From Fusobacterium massiliense (GTDB lineage: Bacteria > Fusobacteriota > Fusobacteriia > Fusobacteriales > Fusobacteriaceae): a stretch of 64,000 nt of DNA. This document shows positions 35,008 to 44,667 of the stretch, one piece after another (position 1 is the stretch's first letter; the number at the start of each line of letters is the position of its first letter). Both the position numbers and the translations under genes were made by a program. The notes beneath the pieces are model-generated. The model was not told the origin of the DNA, made no database searches, and saw only the letters and a program-made list of their open reading frames with translations. The stretch is from NCBI RefSeq assembly GCF_900095705.1, contig NZ_LT608326.1, forward strand, positions 186,001 through 250,000. The letters are read 5' to 3'.

Positions 35008-35592
35008 TTAAATTTGCATTCCACTAAATCCCATAAATGCCATAGCTAGTAATCCTGCTGTTACAAATGCTATTGGAACACCCTTAAAGTTTTTAGGGAT
35101 ATTTGCATATTCTAATTTTTCTCTTATACCAGCTAAAAGTAATAAAGCTAATGAAAATCCAACTGCAACACCAAAACCATTAACTATTGTTTCTATAAAA
35201 TTATACCCAGCTTGAATATTTAATATAGCAACTCCTAGAACAGCACAGTTTGTTGTGATTAATGGTAAGAAAACTCCCAAAGCTTTGTATAAACTTGGAG
35301 ATGTTTTTTGAATTGCCATTTCAACAAATTGAACTAATGAAGCTATTATTAATATAAAAGCTATTGTTTGTAAATATTCCAACCCTAAAGGTTTTAATAT
35401 TAAAGTATATACTAACCAAGTTATTCCAGATGCTATTGTTATAACGAATGTTACCGCCATACCCATTCCTAAAGAAGAGTCTATCTTTTTAGAAACTCCC
35501 ATAAAAGGACAGCATCCTAAGAATTTAGCAAATATAATATTATTTATAAATATTGAACTAACTATTATAGTAAATAATCCACCTATATTCAT
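35008..35592 (-). CDS. rnfA: RnfA subunit
   Basis: 194 residues, six-helix membrane subunit. It contains NNIIFAKFLGCCPFMGVSKK with the conserved cysteine region and FLPLITTNCAVLGVAIL. It overlaps rnfE by 4 bases. Part of the Na+/H+-pumping ferredoxin:NAD+ oxidoreductase in the inner membrane. Confidence 0.94.
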   Translation of the reverse strand: MNIGGLFTIIVSSIFINNIIFAKFLGCCPFMGVSKKIDSSLGMGMAVTFVITIASGITWLVYTLILKPLGLEYLQTIAFILIIASLVQFVEMAIQKTSPSLYKALGVFLPLITTNCAVLGVAILNIQAGYNFIETIVNGFGVAVGFSLALLLLAGIREKLEYANIPKNFKGVPIAFVTAGLLAMAFMGFSGMQI

Positions 35593-36206
35593 TTCTTAGC
35601 CACCTTCTTTTTCTTAGCATCTCTTTCTTTCTTTATATTTATACAAGCCATTATCATTCCTATTGTTATAAATCCTCCAGGAGCAAGTACAAAAATTAAA
35701 GCCGGACTAAAATTTTCTGGAACTAAAGAAACTCCAAATATTGATCCATTTCCTAAAATTTCTCTTATTGATCCTAAGAAAGTTAATGATAATGTAAATC
35801 CTATTCCTGATCCAATACCGTCAAGTATAGAGTCAAACACTCCATTTTTAGATGCAAAACTTTCTGCTCTTCCTAGAACTATACAGTTTACAACTATCAA
35901 AGGAATAAAAATTCCTAGTACACTATATAACTCTGGAGTATATGCATGCATAACCATATCAACAACTGTAACCAATGATGCTATTATCATTATAAAAGCT
36001 GGTATTCTAACTTGATCAGGGATAAACTTTTTAAATGTAGATATCAAACCATTTGAACAAGCAAGAACTGCTATAACTGCAAGCCCCATTGAAAAACCAT
36101 TCAAAGCACTATTTGTTACCCCTAATGTTGGACATAAACCTAACATTAATACAAATACCGGATTTTCCTTAAATATTCCCGCTGTAAGTATTCCTAATTT
36201 TTTCAT
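35589..36206 (-). CDS. rnfE: RnfE subunit
   Basis: 205 residues, membrane subunit homologous to RnfA: ENPVFVLMLGLCPTLGVTNS and FIPLIVVNCIVLGRAESFA. A short basic tail (KKERDAKKKKVAKK) ends it. Overlaps both neighbours. Confidence 0.94.
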   Translation of the reverse strand: MKKLGILTAGIFKENPVFVLMLGLCPTLGVTNSALNGFSMGLAVIAVLACSNGLISTFKKFIPDQVRIPAFIMIIASLVTVVDMVMHAYTPELYSVLGIFIPLIVVNCIVLGRAESFASKNGVFDSILDGIGSGIGFTLSLTFLGSIREILGNGSIFGVSLVPENFSPALIFVLAPGGFITIGMIMACINIKKERDAKKKKVAKK

Positions 36207-36739
36207 TATTGACTCACCTCAGCTTTATAGTTTTCCAATGCTCTCATAATACCAGTATAAACTGCACGTGGAGATATAGTAGCTCCAGCAAAAGCATCTA
36301 CTGCCTTATCAAATTTATAAGAGTCATCTCTTCCTATCCATTGTTGTTGCCATTTTTTACCTGTAACTTTTGCTCCTAGCCCTGGTGTTTCTGATTGACT
36401 AATTACATTAAGTCCTGTTATTTTTGCATCATTATCTATACCAACAACAAAATTTATATCTCCTGCATATCCTGGTTGAGCAACTGAAGCTACATAACCA
36501 ACTACAGCTCCACTTTCATCATATCCAGGAATATATTGTATTCCATCAACTTCTTTAGCTTCTTCTTCTTTAAATGTGCTAGCTGATGGTAAAACTTCTA
36601 CTCTTGCTTCATTTACTATTTTTAAAGCATTTTCAGCTATAACCTTACTTGTAAATCCATTTACAGTTCCTAAAATTCCAGCTGATATTGCAGCTATTAG
36701 ACCAAGGACGATTCCAAAATGTATATATCTATTTTCCAT
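36206..36739 (-). CDS. rnfG: RnfG subunit (flavoprotein)
   Basis: 177 residues: one N-terminal membrane helix, then the periplasmic FMN-binding domain. GATISPRAV near the C-terminus holds the threonine expected to carry covalent FMN. QSETPGLGAKV is also typical. It overlaps rnfD by 11 bases. Confidence 0.94.
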   Translation of the reverse strand: MENRYIHFGIVLGLIAAISAGILGTVNGFTSKVIAENALKIVNEARVEVLPSASTFKEEEAKEVDGIQYIPGYDESGAVVGYVASVAQPGYAGDINFVVGIDNDAKITGLNVISQSETPGLGAKVTGKKWQQQWIGRDDSYKFDKAVDAFAGATISPRAVYTGIMRALENYKAEVSQ

Positions 36740-37676
36740 TTTTGCTCACCCCTCCAAATTTCTTAGGTCTTATATATCTATCTATTAGAGGTACAACACC
36801 ATTCATTATTAAAATTGCATATGCAGTTCCTTCTGGGTATCCACCTTTCATTCTTATTAAAGAAATCAAAACACCTAAACCTAATGCAAATACAACTCTA
36901 CCATTTGTTGTTGTTGGACTTGTAACCATATCAGTTGCCATAAAGAAAGCTCCTAAAAATAAACCTCCTGATAAAATTTGCATTAAAGGATCTTCTGCTC
37001 CTAAAGCCCAAGTCAATACAAATACTGTACCTATCATAACTGCTGGAACTTTCCAGTCAATATGTTTTTTATAAATTAAATATATTCCTCCAACTAATAA
37101 TGCTAAAGCTGAAGTTTCTCCTAAAGAACCTCCCATTTGTCCTAAAAATGCTTGAATATGTGGATTTCCTCCTTCAATTAATGCATCTGTTAAAGGTTTT
37201 CCAAATTTCATAGCACTTAAAACTGTTGGTCCTCCTTTTCCATCGTAAGCAAATGTTGTTATTGCTACTGGCCAAGAAGCTTGAACAAAAGCTCTTCCTA
37301 TTAGTGCTGGGTTAAATATATTGTGTCCTAGTCCTCCATATACCATTTTTCCTAATGCTATTGCCACTACACACCCAACTACAACATATTGTAACGGCAT
37401 AATTACTGGAACTACGAATGAAAATAATATACCTGTTAAAATAGCACTTCCATCAAAGGCTTCTATATCTCTTTTCAATGCCTTTTGGCATATATATTCT
37501 GTAACTATACAAGTTAGTACTGCCACAACAGTCAAGATAAAAGCTCTTATCCCAAAAGTATATACAGCCATAGCAAACGCTGGTATCAAAGCTATAACAA
37601 CATCATACATTACCGACTCGACAGTTTCCGCTGTTCTGATATGAGGAGCTGGTCCTGTTTTCAAAATTGTACTCAC
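36729..37676 (-). CDS. rnfD: RnfD subunit
   Basis: 315 residues, polytopic. Signatures are GPAPHIR at the start, GGLGHNIFNPALIGRAF in the middle and MVTSPTTTNGRVVFALG, where the covalent FMN threonine is expected. It encodes the membrane partner of RnfG. Confidence 0.94.
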   Translation of the reverse strand: MSTILKTGPAPHIRTAETVESVMYDVVIALIPAFAMAVYTFGIRAFILTVVAVLTCIVTEYICQKALKRDIEAFDGSAILTGILFSFVVPVIMPLQYVVVGCVVAIALGKMVYGGLGHNIFNPALIGRAFVQASWPVAITTFAYDGKGGPTVLSAMKFGKPLTDALIEGGNPHIQAFLGQMGGSLGETSALALLVGGIYLIYKKHIDWKVPAVMIGTVFVLTWALGAEDPLMQILSGGLFLGAFFMATDMVTSPTTTNGRVVFALGLGVLISLIRMKGGYPEGTAYAILIMNGVVPLIDRYIRPKKFGGVSKNGK

Positions 37677-37701
37677 TTTTTTCCTCCTTAATTAGTTTAA
37701 T

Positions 37702-39015
37702 CTACTTTTTCTTATTTTTAGCTCTTAATTTACTTTTTCCAGTCTTGATAGCTTCAGCCAATGGTCTGTTAGCTGGACAAATATATGAACAAGAACCACA
37801 TTCTATACAATCCATTAAGTTGTGTTCTTCCATAGTATCGTATTCCTTAGCTGCTGCTAATCTATCAAACATAAGTGGTGCAAGCCCCATAGGACAAGCT
37901 GACACACATTTTGAACAACTTATACATGATTTTGTCTTGTAAGGTCTCATTTCTTCAGTTGTTAGAGCTAAAAGTCCTGAAGTACCTTTTATTACTGTTG
38001 CATCTTCTGTCATTTGAGAAAGTCCCATCATTGGTCCTCCCATAACAAGTCTTTCCATTTTTTCTCTTTCAATTCCACAATTATCAAGAATATATGAGAA
38101 TGGTGTTCCTATTGCAACTTTTATATTTTTTGGAGTTTTTATAGCTTTTCCTGAAACAGTAACAACTTTTTCTATTAAAGGTTTTCCATTTACAACTGCT
38201 TCGTATATTGCTGCTGCTGTTCCTGTATTTTGAACTACAACACCAACTGCTGATGGTAATTGTCCTGATGGAACTTTTCTATCTAAAATAGATTTTATAA
38301 GTTGTTTTTCTCCACCTTGTGGATATTTAGTTTTCAATGGAACTATATTTATTCCAGTTCCTTCACTTGCTTTTCTCATAGATTCGATAGCTTCAGGTTT
38401 ATTATCTTCAATTCCAACATATACATCTTTTACATCTAGAATTTTTTTGATAATTTTAATTCCTTCTACTATAGACTTAGGATTTTCAAGCATTAGTCTA
38501 TTATCTGAATTTAAATACGGTTCACACTCTGCTCCGTTTAAAAGTAAAGTATCAATTTTAGTATTTGCTGGAGGATTTAATTTTACATGAGTAGGGAATG
38601 TTGCTCCTCCTATACCTACTATTCCTTTTTCTCTAATTAGGTCAAGCAATTCTTTTCTATCTGCTTTTTCCCAATCTTCAATTTTACTCAAATCTGCCCA
38701 TTTTTCTTCTTTATCATTTTCAATGAAAACTGTCATCACTTTTCCTGATAAAGGGAAAACACGATTTTCAATTTTAGTTACAGTTCCACTTACTGGCGAA
38801 TGAACAGGTACCGCTAGCCCTTCTGCATCTCCAATCTTTTGTCCTTTTAAAACTTTATCTCCAACATTAACAAGAGGATTTAAAGGTGCTCCTATATGTT
38901 GTAGAAGAGGGACAAAAATCTCGTTTGGAGATTCCAATCTTTCAATTGGTAAATGTTCTGTTTGTAATTTATTTTCAGGAGGATGTACGCCGCCTCTGAA
39001 ACCAAAAAACTTCAT
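37702..39015 (-). CDS. rnfC: RnfC subunit
   Basis: 437 residues from ATG 39015 (AAAGGAG upstream; the frame opens at 39033). N-terminal barrel domain FRGGVHPPENK, NADH/FMN region with GIGGATFPTHVKL, then two [4Fe-4S] motifs, CISCSKCVSACPMG and CIECGSCSYICPANRP. It is the NADH-side subunit. First gene of the operon. Confidence 0.95.
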   Translation of the reverse strand: MKFFGFRGGVHPPENKLQTEHLPIERLESPNEIFVPLLQHIGAPLNPLVNVGDKVLKGQKIGDAEGLAVPVHSPVSGTVTKIENRVFPLSGKVMTVFIENDKEEKWADLSKIEDWEKADRKELLDLIREKGIVGIGGATFPTHVKLNPPANTKIDTLLLNGAECEPYLNSDNRLMLENPKSIVEGIKIIKKILDVKDVYVGIEDNKPEAIESMRKASEGTGINIVPLKTKYPQGGEKQLIKSILDRKVPSGQLPSAVGVVVQNTGTAAAIYEAVVNGKPLIEKVVTVSGKAIKTPKNIKVAIGTPFSYILDNCGIEREKMERLVMGGPMMGLSQMTEDATVIKGTSGLLALTTEEMRPYKTKSCISCSKCVSACPMGLAPLMFDRLAAAKEYDTMEEHNLMDCIECGSCSYICPANRPLAEAIKTGKSKLRAKNKKK

Positions 39016-39057
39016 CAAAAACACTCCTTTCATAATAGTTTATTTTCCACTTAGAGA

Positions 39058-39086
39058 ATTTTAGCATATATATACAAAATTAACAA
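39058..39086 (-). promoter_or_regulatory. rnf operon promoter
   Basis: Minus strand: -35 TTGTTA (39081-39086), 17-base spacer, -10 TAAAAT (39058-39063). Confidence 0.65.
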
Positions 39087-39089
39087 GTT

Positions 39090-39665
39090 TTATTTGTTTT
39101 TTATTTTCTTCTTATTGTACTTCTGCATAGTTTTGTTTATATCTTGAACAGTAATTAAATCTATAACACAGTTTTTTATCTTTTCTAAATTTTCAGACAT
39201 CTCTTTTTGTTCACTCTGACTAAACTCTCCTAAAACATGTTCAACTGCATCTAACTTTTTAGCCCCTATTCCACATTTGATTCTTAGAAAATTTTCTCCT
39301 ATATGTGAAATTATAGATTTTATACCATTGTGTCCTCCTGAGCTTCCTTTTTCTCTTATTCTTATATCTCCAAAATCTAAGTCCATATCATCATATATAA
39401 CTATAAGGTCCTCTGTTGGATTTAATTTATAAAAATTTACAATTTCTATAACTGCATTTCCACTTAGATTCATAAAAGTTTGAGGTTTAAAAAATATTAC
39501 TTTTTCCCCTTCGATATTTTTTTCACTCACTAATGCTTGAAATTTTTCTCTTTCTTCTGTAACATTAAATTTTTCTCTCAAACTATCCACAACTATAAAT
39601 CCTATATTATGTCTAGTTTTTTCATATTTTTTACCAGGATTTCCTAGCCCAATTACTACTTTCAT
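39090..39665 (-). CDS. pth: peptidyl-tRNA hydrolase
   Basis: 191 residues, standard. GLGNPGKKYEKTRHNIGF carries the catalytic histidine; KPQTFMNLSGNAV and IYDDMDLDFG with the catalytic aspartate follow, then GGHNGIKSII. It recycles peptidyl-tRNAs. The 306-base gap upstream (39666-39971) holds a repeat copy and the divergent promoter. Confidence 0.95.
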   Translation of the reverse strand: MKVVIGLGNPGKKYEKTRHNIGFIVVDSLREKFNVTEEREKFQALVSEKNIEGEKVIFFKPQTFMNLSGNAVIEIVNFYKLNPTEDLIVIYDDMDLDFGDIRIREKGSSGGHNGIKSIISHIGENFLRIKCGIGAKKLDAVEHVLGEFSQSEQKEMSENLEKIKNCVIDLITVQDINKTMQKYNKKKIKNK

Positions 39666-39686
39666 CCATACACCTCTTTTTATATT

Positions 39687-39719
39687 TTTGTTATTTAATT
39701 TTATACTTTTTTATAGAAT
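39687..39719 (+). repeat. isolated element tail
   Basis: TTGTTATTTAATTTTATACT and following bases match only the AT-rich tail of the dispersed element, directly before copy A9. Confidence 0.6.
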
Positions 39720-39842
39720 AGATAAAGTCTCTTGACAGCTGTATGAGTTCTACGACCTCAATAAACACAGACTCTTCGAACTAATACAGACGTCAGAGAC
39801 TAATTTTCATTATTTATTTTTGTACTTTCCCATAGAGAAATA
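39720..39842 (+). repeat. dispersed hairpin element, copy A9
   Basis: GATAAAGTCTCTTGACAGCT arm, CTCAATAAACACAGACTC loop, CAGACGTCAGAGACTAAT arm, tail ending CTTTCCCATAGAGAAATAA. Confidence 0.88.
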
Positions 39843-39912
39843 AAAGAGCTTTTAAGCTCTTATCCATGTTTTTTATTATATCATATTTTTTATTTCAAAA
39901 AAAAGTGGCTTA

Positions 39913-39921
39913 TGTTATAAT
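39913..39921 (+). promoter_or_regulatory. extended -10 promoter for the MFS gene
   Basis: TGTTATAAT (TATAAT 39916-39921), 50 bases before the start of the transporter gene. Confidence 0.5.
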
Positions 39922-39971
39922 TAATTCTAAAATTATAAATATGTATTAAGATTAAATAACAGGAGATTTTC

Positions 39972-41129
39972 ATGATAAAAAATTCTAAATTATTTTTACT
40001 ATTATTTTTAGGTACTCTGTCTGCTTTTGGTCCTTTTGTAATTGACCTTTATCTGCCAGCTCTCCCCACTATGAGTACTTATTTTAATGTTTCTACTACT
40101 TTAGTTCAATTAACTTTAACAGGAGGAATGGTTGGACTTGCAATTGGTCAAATTATAATAGGCCCTCTCAGTGATAAGTTTGGTAGAAAAAATCCATTAA
40201 TTATCAGCTTATTTATATACCTACTAAGTACTCTAGTGATTATGTTTACTAATAATATTTATATAATGATATTTTTTAGATTTTTACAAGGTACTGCGGC
40301 AGCCGGTTCTTTAGTTATGGCAAGAGCAGTTACAACAGATATATATTCCGGTGAAGAAATGAGAAAGTTTTTTGGACTTCTTATGGTAATAAATGGTATA
40401 GCTCCAATAGTTTCTCCGATTATAGGAGGATTACTTTTAGATTTATTTAATTGGAGAGCCATATTTTTGTCCCTTGCAATCATTGGTTTAATATTATTAG
40501 CAGCTTGCTTTAAATTTTATGAATCTTTACATATAGATAAAAGAGAAGTAAAATCTTTATTCTTTTCTTATTTCAATATGATTGAAGTTTTAAAAAATAA
40601 AAAATTTTTATTACTTGCCATGATACAAATGTTTTCAATGGGAGCTCTATTTGTATATATTGCGGCTTCCCCTTTTATTTTCCAAATTTATTACAAAACT
40701 TCAGTTATTATGTATTCCATTTTCTTTGCACTAAATGGAATAGCAATTGTTATAGGAAATTATTTAGCTATAAAAGTAGAAGAAGAAAAGGCTTTAAAAA
40801 TAGGTATATTTACAATGTTATTTATGAGTATTATCCTTTTTATTCTTTTAGTAACTGGAGCTAATATGTATGTTGTCGAGCTTTCTTTCTTCTTATTATT
40901 AGTTGGTTTTGGCTATATATTGACTTCTGCAGTAACTCTTGCTATGAAAACAGAAAAAGAAAAAGCTGGTAGTGCTTCTGCATTAATAGGCTTCTTTCCT
41001 TATTTTTTTGGAGGTTTAGTCTCTCCTTTGGTTGGAATAGGTAATTTTATGTATTCTTCAGCTGTATCTATACTTGCTTGTTCTGGTATTAGCTATATGT
41101 TATATTCTATTAATAAAAAAAATCCTTAA
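39972..41129 (+). CDS. Bcr/CflA-type MFS drug efflux transporter
   Basis: 385 residues, about 12 hydrophobic segments. The start FLGTLSAFGPFVIDLYLPAL is the family signature; MFS motif A is present as GPLSDKFGRKNPL, and motif C-like APIVSPIIGG follows. Expels drugs or other small molecules by H+ antiport. Stands alone. Confidence 0.88.
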   Translation: MIKNSKLFLLLFLGTLSAFGPFVIDLYLPALPTMSTYFNVSTTLVQLTLTGGMVGLAIGQIIIGPLSDKFGRKNPLIISLFIYLLSTLVIMFTNNIYIMIFFRFLQGTAAAGSLVMARAVTTDIYSGEEMRKFFGLLMVINGIAPIVSPIIGGLLLDLFNWRAIFLSLAIIGLILLAACFKFYESLHIDKREVKSLFFSYFNMIEVLKNKKFLLLAMIQMFSMGALFVYIAASPFIFQIYYKTSVIMYSIFFALNGIAIVIGNYLAIKVEEEKALKIGIFTMLFMSIILFILLVTGANMYVVELSFFLLLVGFGYILTSAVTLAMKTEKEKAGSASALIGFFPYFFGGLVSPLVGIGNFMYSSAVSILACSGISYMLYSINKKNP

Positions 41130-41153
41130 ATCAATAAAATAGCTTAATAAAAC

Positions 41154-41274
41154 AAATAAAGTCTCTGACGTCCCTATTAGTTCGAAGAGCCTGTGTTTAT
41201 TGAGCTCGTAGAACTCATACGGCTGTCAAGAGACTAATTTTTGCTATTTAATTTATACTTTCCTATAGAATAAA
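41154..41274 (+). repeat. dispersed hairpin element, copy A10 (core inverted)
   Basis: Flanks in plus orientation (AAATAAAGTCTC left, GACTAATTTTTGCTATTTAA right), core in minus orientation (CTGACGTCCCTATTAGTTCG first, CGGCTGTCAAGAGACT last). Confidence 0.9.
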
Positions 41275-41277
41275 TAA

Positions 41278-41323
41278 AAAACTGCACCTCTAATCTTTAG
41301 CCAAGATTTTGGGTGCAGTTTAT
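41278..41323 (-). terminator. terminator of the YfcC-type gene
   Basis: AAACTGCACC pairs with GGTGCAGTTT (41312-41321); the minus-strand product continues TTTTTATTTA. Confidence 0.8.
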
Positions 41324-41343
41324 TTAACTCTTTTATTTTTTTC

Positions 41344-42843
41344 TTAAGATAAGTTTATAAATACTCCTAATAGAACAAAGCAAGAACCTAAAGCAAATAA
41401 TATTAATTGAAATTTTATTTGATATTTTGCCCAAGTTCCCCATTCTATTTTAGCAATTCCTAATACTGCCATTAATATTCCAGATGTTGGAACTATCATA
41501 TTTGTAAATCCATCTCCAAGTTGGAAAGCAAGTACAGCAACCTGTCTTGTTACTCCTACTAAATCTGAAAGTGGAGCCATTATTGGCATTGTTAAAGCAG
41601 CTTGACCTGAACCAGATACAACAAAGAAATTAAATAATGATTGGAAGATATACATTACCCAAGCCGAAAATGCAGCTGACATATTACTTAAAGCTGAGGC
41701 AACATAATTTAACATTGTATTCAATATTGTAGGAGTATCTGCACTTGTTCCACCTAAAATTAGAACTATTCCTTTTGCCATTCCCACTACTAAAGCTGCT
41801 CCAACTAAATCTTCTGCACCTTTTCTAAAAGATGTAGCAATATCGTTTGTAGTCATATCATTTAATTTAAATATTACCCCAATTATTCCTGATATTAGTC
41901 CCATTATTACGAATTGAGTTGCTATTTCTGGTAAGTAGTATCCTTTTTTTACAACTCCATAAACAACCCAAGCCATTCCAATAGTTAAAACTAAAATTAC
42001 TAATTTATGCCCAAATTTAAATTCTTTATTTTTTTGTTCTTCTATTTTAAAGTCATTTCTATAATAAGCATCTGTTTTATATGCAATAGAACTTTCAGGA
42101 TTTCTTTTTACTTTTCTTGCATACATTATTGTATAAATTACACCAAAAGCTGTAAAGAAAGTCCACATTGCTATTCTAAATCCTGCTCCAGACAACACAG
42201 GTATTCCTGATACACCCTGAGCTATAGCAACACTAAAAGGATTCATCCACGAAGTTGCAAAACCTATTTGTGTAGAAATATAAGTTATTAAGATACCTGT
42301 AACAGAGTCATATCCCATTCCTATAACTATTGGAATTATTAACATTGCAAATGGAATAGCCTCTTCCCCCATTCCAAATACAGCTCCTCCTAAAGAGAAT
42401 AATATAAAAATCACTGGTATGAGTATCAACTCTGACCCTTTACTTTTACTTATCATACTATAAATTCCAGTTTCAACAGCACCTGTTTTTAGTATTATTC
42501 CAAAAGCTCCACCAACTACCATTATAAAGGCTACAATTCCTACAGCAGTTCCCCACTTATCTCCACTTGTCAAACCTTCAAAGACATAGTTAGTCATACC
42601 AACTTCTCCTCCAGGTTCAAAAAGTTTTATTCCTTTTGTTAGCTTATTCCCATTGTCATCTAACTCGTATTTAAAACTTCCAGGAACTGGTACTGTTCTT
42701 GTTTTTTCTTCACCTGTGTTTGTAACATAAGTAACTTCATGCATTTCAAACTTACCTACTGGAACAATATAAGTTAACAGTGATGCAAAAACTACAACGA
42801 AAAATATTATGACAAAGGTGTCAGGCATTTTAATCTTTTTCAT
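41344..42843 (-). CDS. YfcC-family membrane transporter
   Basis: 499 residues, polytopic. The N-terminus (MKKIKMPDTFVIIFFVVVFA) and YIVPVGKFE, plus the internal FGMGEEAIPFAMLIIPI and SGSGQAALTMPIMAPLSDLV, are typical of the YfcC family of putative carboxylate or basic amino acid carriers. The RBS GGAGG is clear. Substrate unknown. Confidence 0.82.
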   Translation of the reverse strand: MKKIKMPDTFVIIFFVVVFASLLTYIVPVGKFEMHEVTYVTNTGEEKTRTVPVPGSFKYELDDNGNKLTKGIKLFEPGGEVGMTNYVFEGLTSGDKWGTAVGIVAFIMVVGGAFGIILKTGAVETGIYSMISKSKGSELILIPVIFILFSLGGAVFGMGEEAIPFAMLIIPIVIGMGYDSVTGILITYISTQIGFATSWMNPFSVAIAQGVSGIPVLSGAGFRIAMWTFFTAFGVIYTIMYARKVKRNPESSIAYKTDAYYRNDFKIEEQKNKEFKFGHKLVILVLTIGMAWVVYGVVKKGYYLPEIATQFVIMGLISGIIGVIFKLNDMTTNDIATSFRKGAEDLVGAALVVGMAKGIVLILGGTSADTPTILNTMLNYVASALSNMSAAFSAWVMYIFQSLFNFFVVSGSGQAALTMPIMAPLSDLVGVTRQVAVLAFQLGDGFTNMIVPTSGILMAVLGIAKIEWGTWAKYQIKFQLILFALGSCFVLLGVFINLS

Positions 42844-42926
42844 ATTTTATCCTCCTTTTTTTGTTTGATTTTGTATTCTTATGTAGAATAAAAAAACAAA
42901 TTACAAACTTTTATATTTTATGTATT

Positions 42927-42955
42927 ATTATAGTTTATAATTTGTTTTTTGTAAA
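42927..42955 (-). promoter_or_regulatory. promoter of the YfcC-type gene
   Basis: Minus strand: -35 TTTACA (42950-42955), 17-base spacer, -10 TATAAT (42927-42932). Confidence 0.7.
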
Positions 42956-42996
42956 TTTTTATTCTAGTTTTTTCTTTTTAACTTATAGTTAAATTT

Positions 42997-44568
42997 TTAT
43001 TTTTTATAGTCTTTTATAAGAAGTTTTATTTTTTCTATCAATGTATTAAGCTCTACTTCACCTCTTTCACTAGCTTTTTGTAAAGTTACTTTTGGCAACA
43101 TTATTGCAGCAAGTGGAGTTTGTAAAAGTTTAAAGTTTTCAGATATTTTTACTAAATCTTCTTTTAATTTAGGATAAACTTTTAATAAATCTTTTAAATA
43201 AGTATCTCCATTAATCTTATCTAAATCAATTTCTGAACTATTTTCTTCTTTTTTTATTTCTTCATTATTTTCATCATATGTTTTAGCCTCAAAATTTTCA
43301 TTTTGCCAGTTTAATAATGTTTGAGAACCTTGTAACGAACGAATTTTCGTACAATCCTGCATCATTTCCAAAATACCTCTAAATTTTCCATTTTCATCTT
43401 TAACTGCAGTATAAGATATATAAATAAATAACTCAGGTTTATTTATCCAAAATTCTACAAAATCCTGTTCTCCTTTTCTAAATTTCTCTATAATTTCTTC
43501 AACTATATGTACACTTTTTCTTGGATGACAATTTTTTACATCTCTACCAATTACATTCTTGCTACGTGGAAATACTCTATGAGCTGTATCTGAATAAAAT
43601 TTAACAATTTCATTTTCATCAACATAAGTTATATCAACTGGTAAATGTTTAAATACTAAGTTAATCTGCTCTAAGGTCATTTTTCCTGTTGCAACATCTA
43701 ACTCCGAACTTTCATTAGAATTAGAATTAAAACCATATTTCCCAAGTAAATTTGCTAAATCTTTAGCTAAATTTCCTCCTGGATTAGTAGAACTATTATT
43801 AACTTGAATTTTTTTTGTTTCATTTGTAGTTGTACTTTCGATCTTTCCAAAAGTAAAGCCAATTTCTCTATCTCCAGATTTCATATCCTCAAATTCTTCG
43901 GCAGTAATCATTGCAAGAGATGTAGGATATAAAACTGTTTCTTCTTTTTGAATTAAATCAATTATATCTGCTGCAACACTAGTTTGAGAAGCTATAAATT
44001 CCTCCTCATTCTCCTCATCAAGCATTTTTCTATTTTCTTTCAATTCATCTCTAACAAAATCATCTAAAACCCACATTGTAGTTGTTGGTCTTGTAAAACC
44101 TTTCTTTTCTAATAAAGAGTATAGTTGATTTTGCTTTCTAGGTAAATGAAGCTTCCACCATAAATCTAATTTATCATAAAGCTCATACCATTGATTTTTT
44201 ATAACTGGAAATTGGATTAAATTTTCAACTTCCTTTAATAATTTTCTCATATCATCATTTTCTCTATAATAGCACATTATAGGATGATCTGTTGGAAGTT
44301 CTGTCGGTCTACTTGTATCCATAACTTCATCAAATAAAAGCATCATATTTTGAATATTCTCTTTTATACACTCGTCTTCTACAAAAGGCATAATTTTTTG
44401 TTCTGCATAAGCAATTTCATAAGGCTTTAGAGTTTTTACTCTCTCCTTAAGTTGTTTTTTAGCATCTGTAAGACTAATTTCTCCAGCATTATATTTTTCT
44501 TTTAATTCAATGACAAACTTTAATTTTTCTTCATCTATTTTTGGTAAATGGTTAGACATAATTTCCAT
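42997..44568 (-). CDS. DUF438 / hemerythrin-like / PAS protein
   Basis: 523 residues. Residues 20-95 are a DUF438 helical domain; 95-235 align with the hemerythrin-type HHE domain that follows DUF438 (DHPIMCYYRENDDMRKLL, LLEKKGFTRPTTTMWVLDD). Residues 300-410 are a PAS domain (ITYVDENEIVKFYSD, VIGRDVKNCHP), and the last 70 (LLKVYPKLKEDLVKISENFK) look like DUF1858. Likely a cytoplasmic redox or gas sensor. The second histidine of the usual HPVHTF, the KEN glutamate and a third ligand position appear changed, so iron binding is doubtful. Confidence 0.75.
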   Translation of the reverse strand: MEIMSNHLPKIDEEKLKFVIELKEKYNAGEISLTDAKKQLKERVKTLKPYEIAYAEQKIMPFVEDECIKENIQNMMLLFDEVMDTSRPTELPTDHPIMCYYRENDDMRKLLKEVENLIQFPVIKNQWYELYDKLDLWWKLHLPRKQNQLYSLLEKKGFTRPTTTMWVLDDFVRDELKENRKMLDEENEEEFIASQTSVAADIIDLIQKEETVLYPTSLAMITAEEFEDMKSGDREIGFTFGKIESTTTNETKKIQVNNSSTNPGGNLAKDLANLLGKYGFNSNSNESSELDVATGKMTLEQINLVFKHLPVDITYVDENEIVKFYSDTAHRVFPRSKNVIGRDVKNCHPRKSVHIVEEIIEKFRKGEQDFVEFWINKPELFIYISYTAVKDENGKFRGILEMMQDCTKIRSLQGSQTLLNWQNENFEAKTYDENNEEIKKEENSSEIDLDKINGDTYLKDLLKVYPKLKEDLVKISENFKLLQTPLAAIMLPKVTLQKASERGEVELNTLIEKIKLLIKDYKK

Positions 44569-44607
44569 AAAATATCACTTCCTTTTCAAAGATAATTGTT
44601 TACTAAA

Positions 44608-44636
44608 ATTATAAACTTTTTTCTTCCAAGTGTCAA
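44608..44636 (-). promoter_or_regulatory. consensus promoter of the DUF438 gene
   Basis: Minus strand: -35 TTGACA (44631-44636), 17-base spacer, -10 TATAAT (44608-44613), a perfect match. Confidence 0.75.
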
Positions 44637-44667
44637 TCGGATAATATTTAAAATGAACTTTATTCAC

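Noticed and set aside
42971-42999. Terminator after the DUF438 gene (TTTAACT/AGTTAAA hairpin)
   Set aside because: On the relevant strand it is followed by A-rich, not T-rich, sequence.
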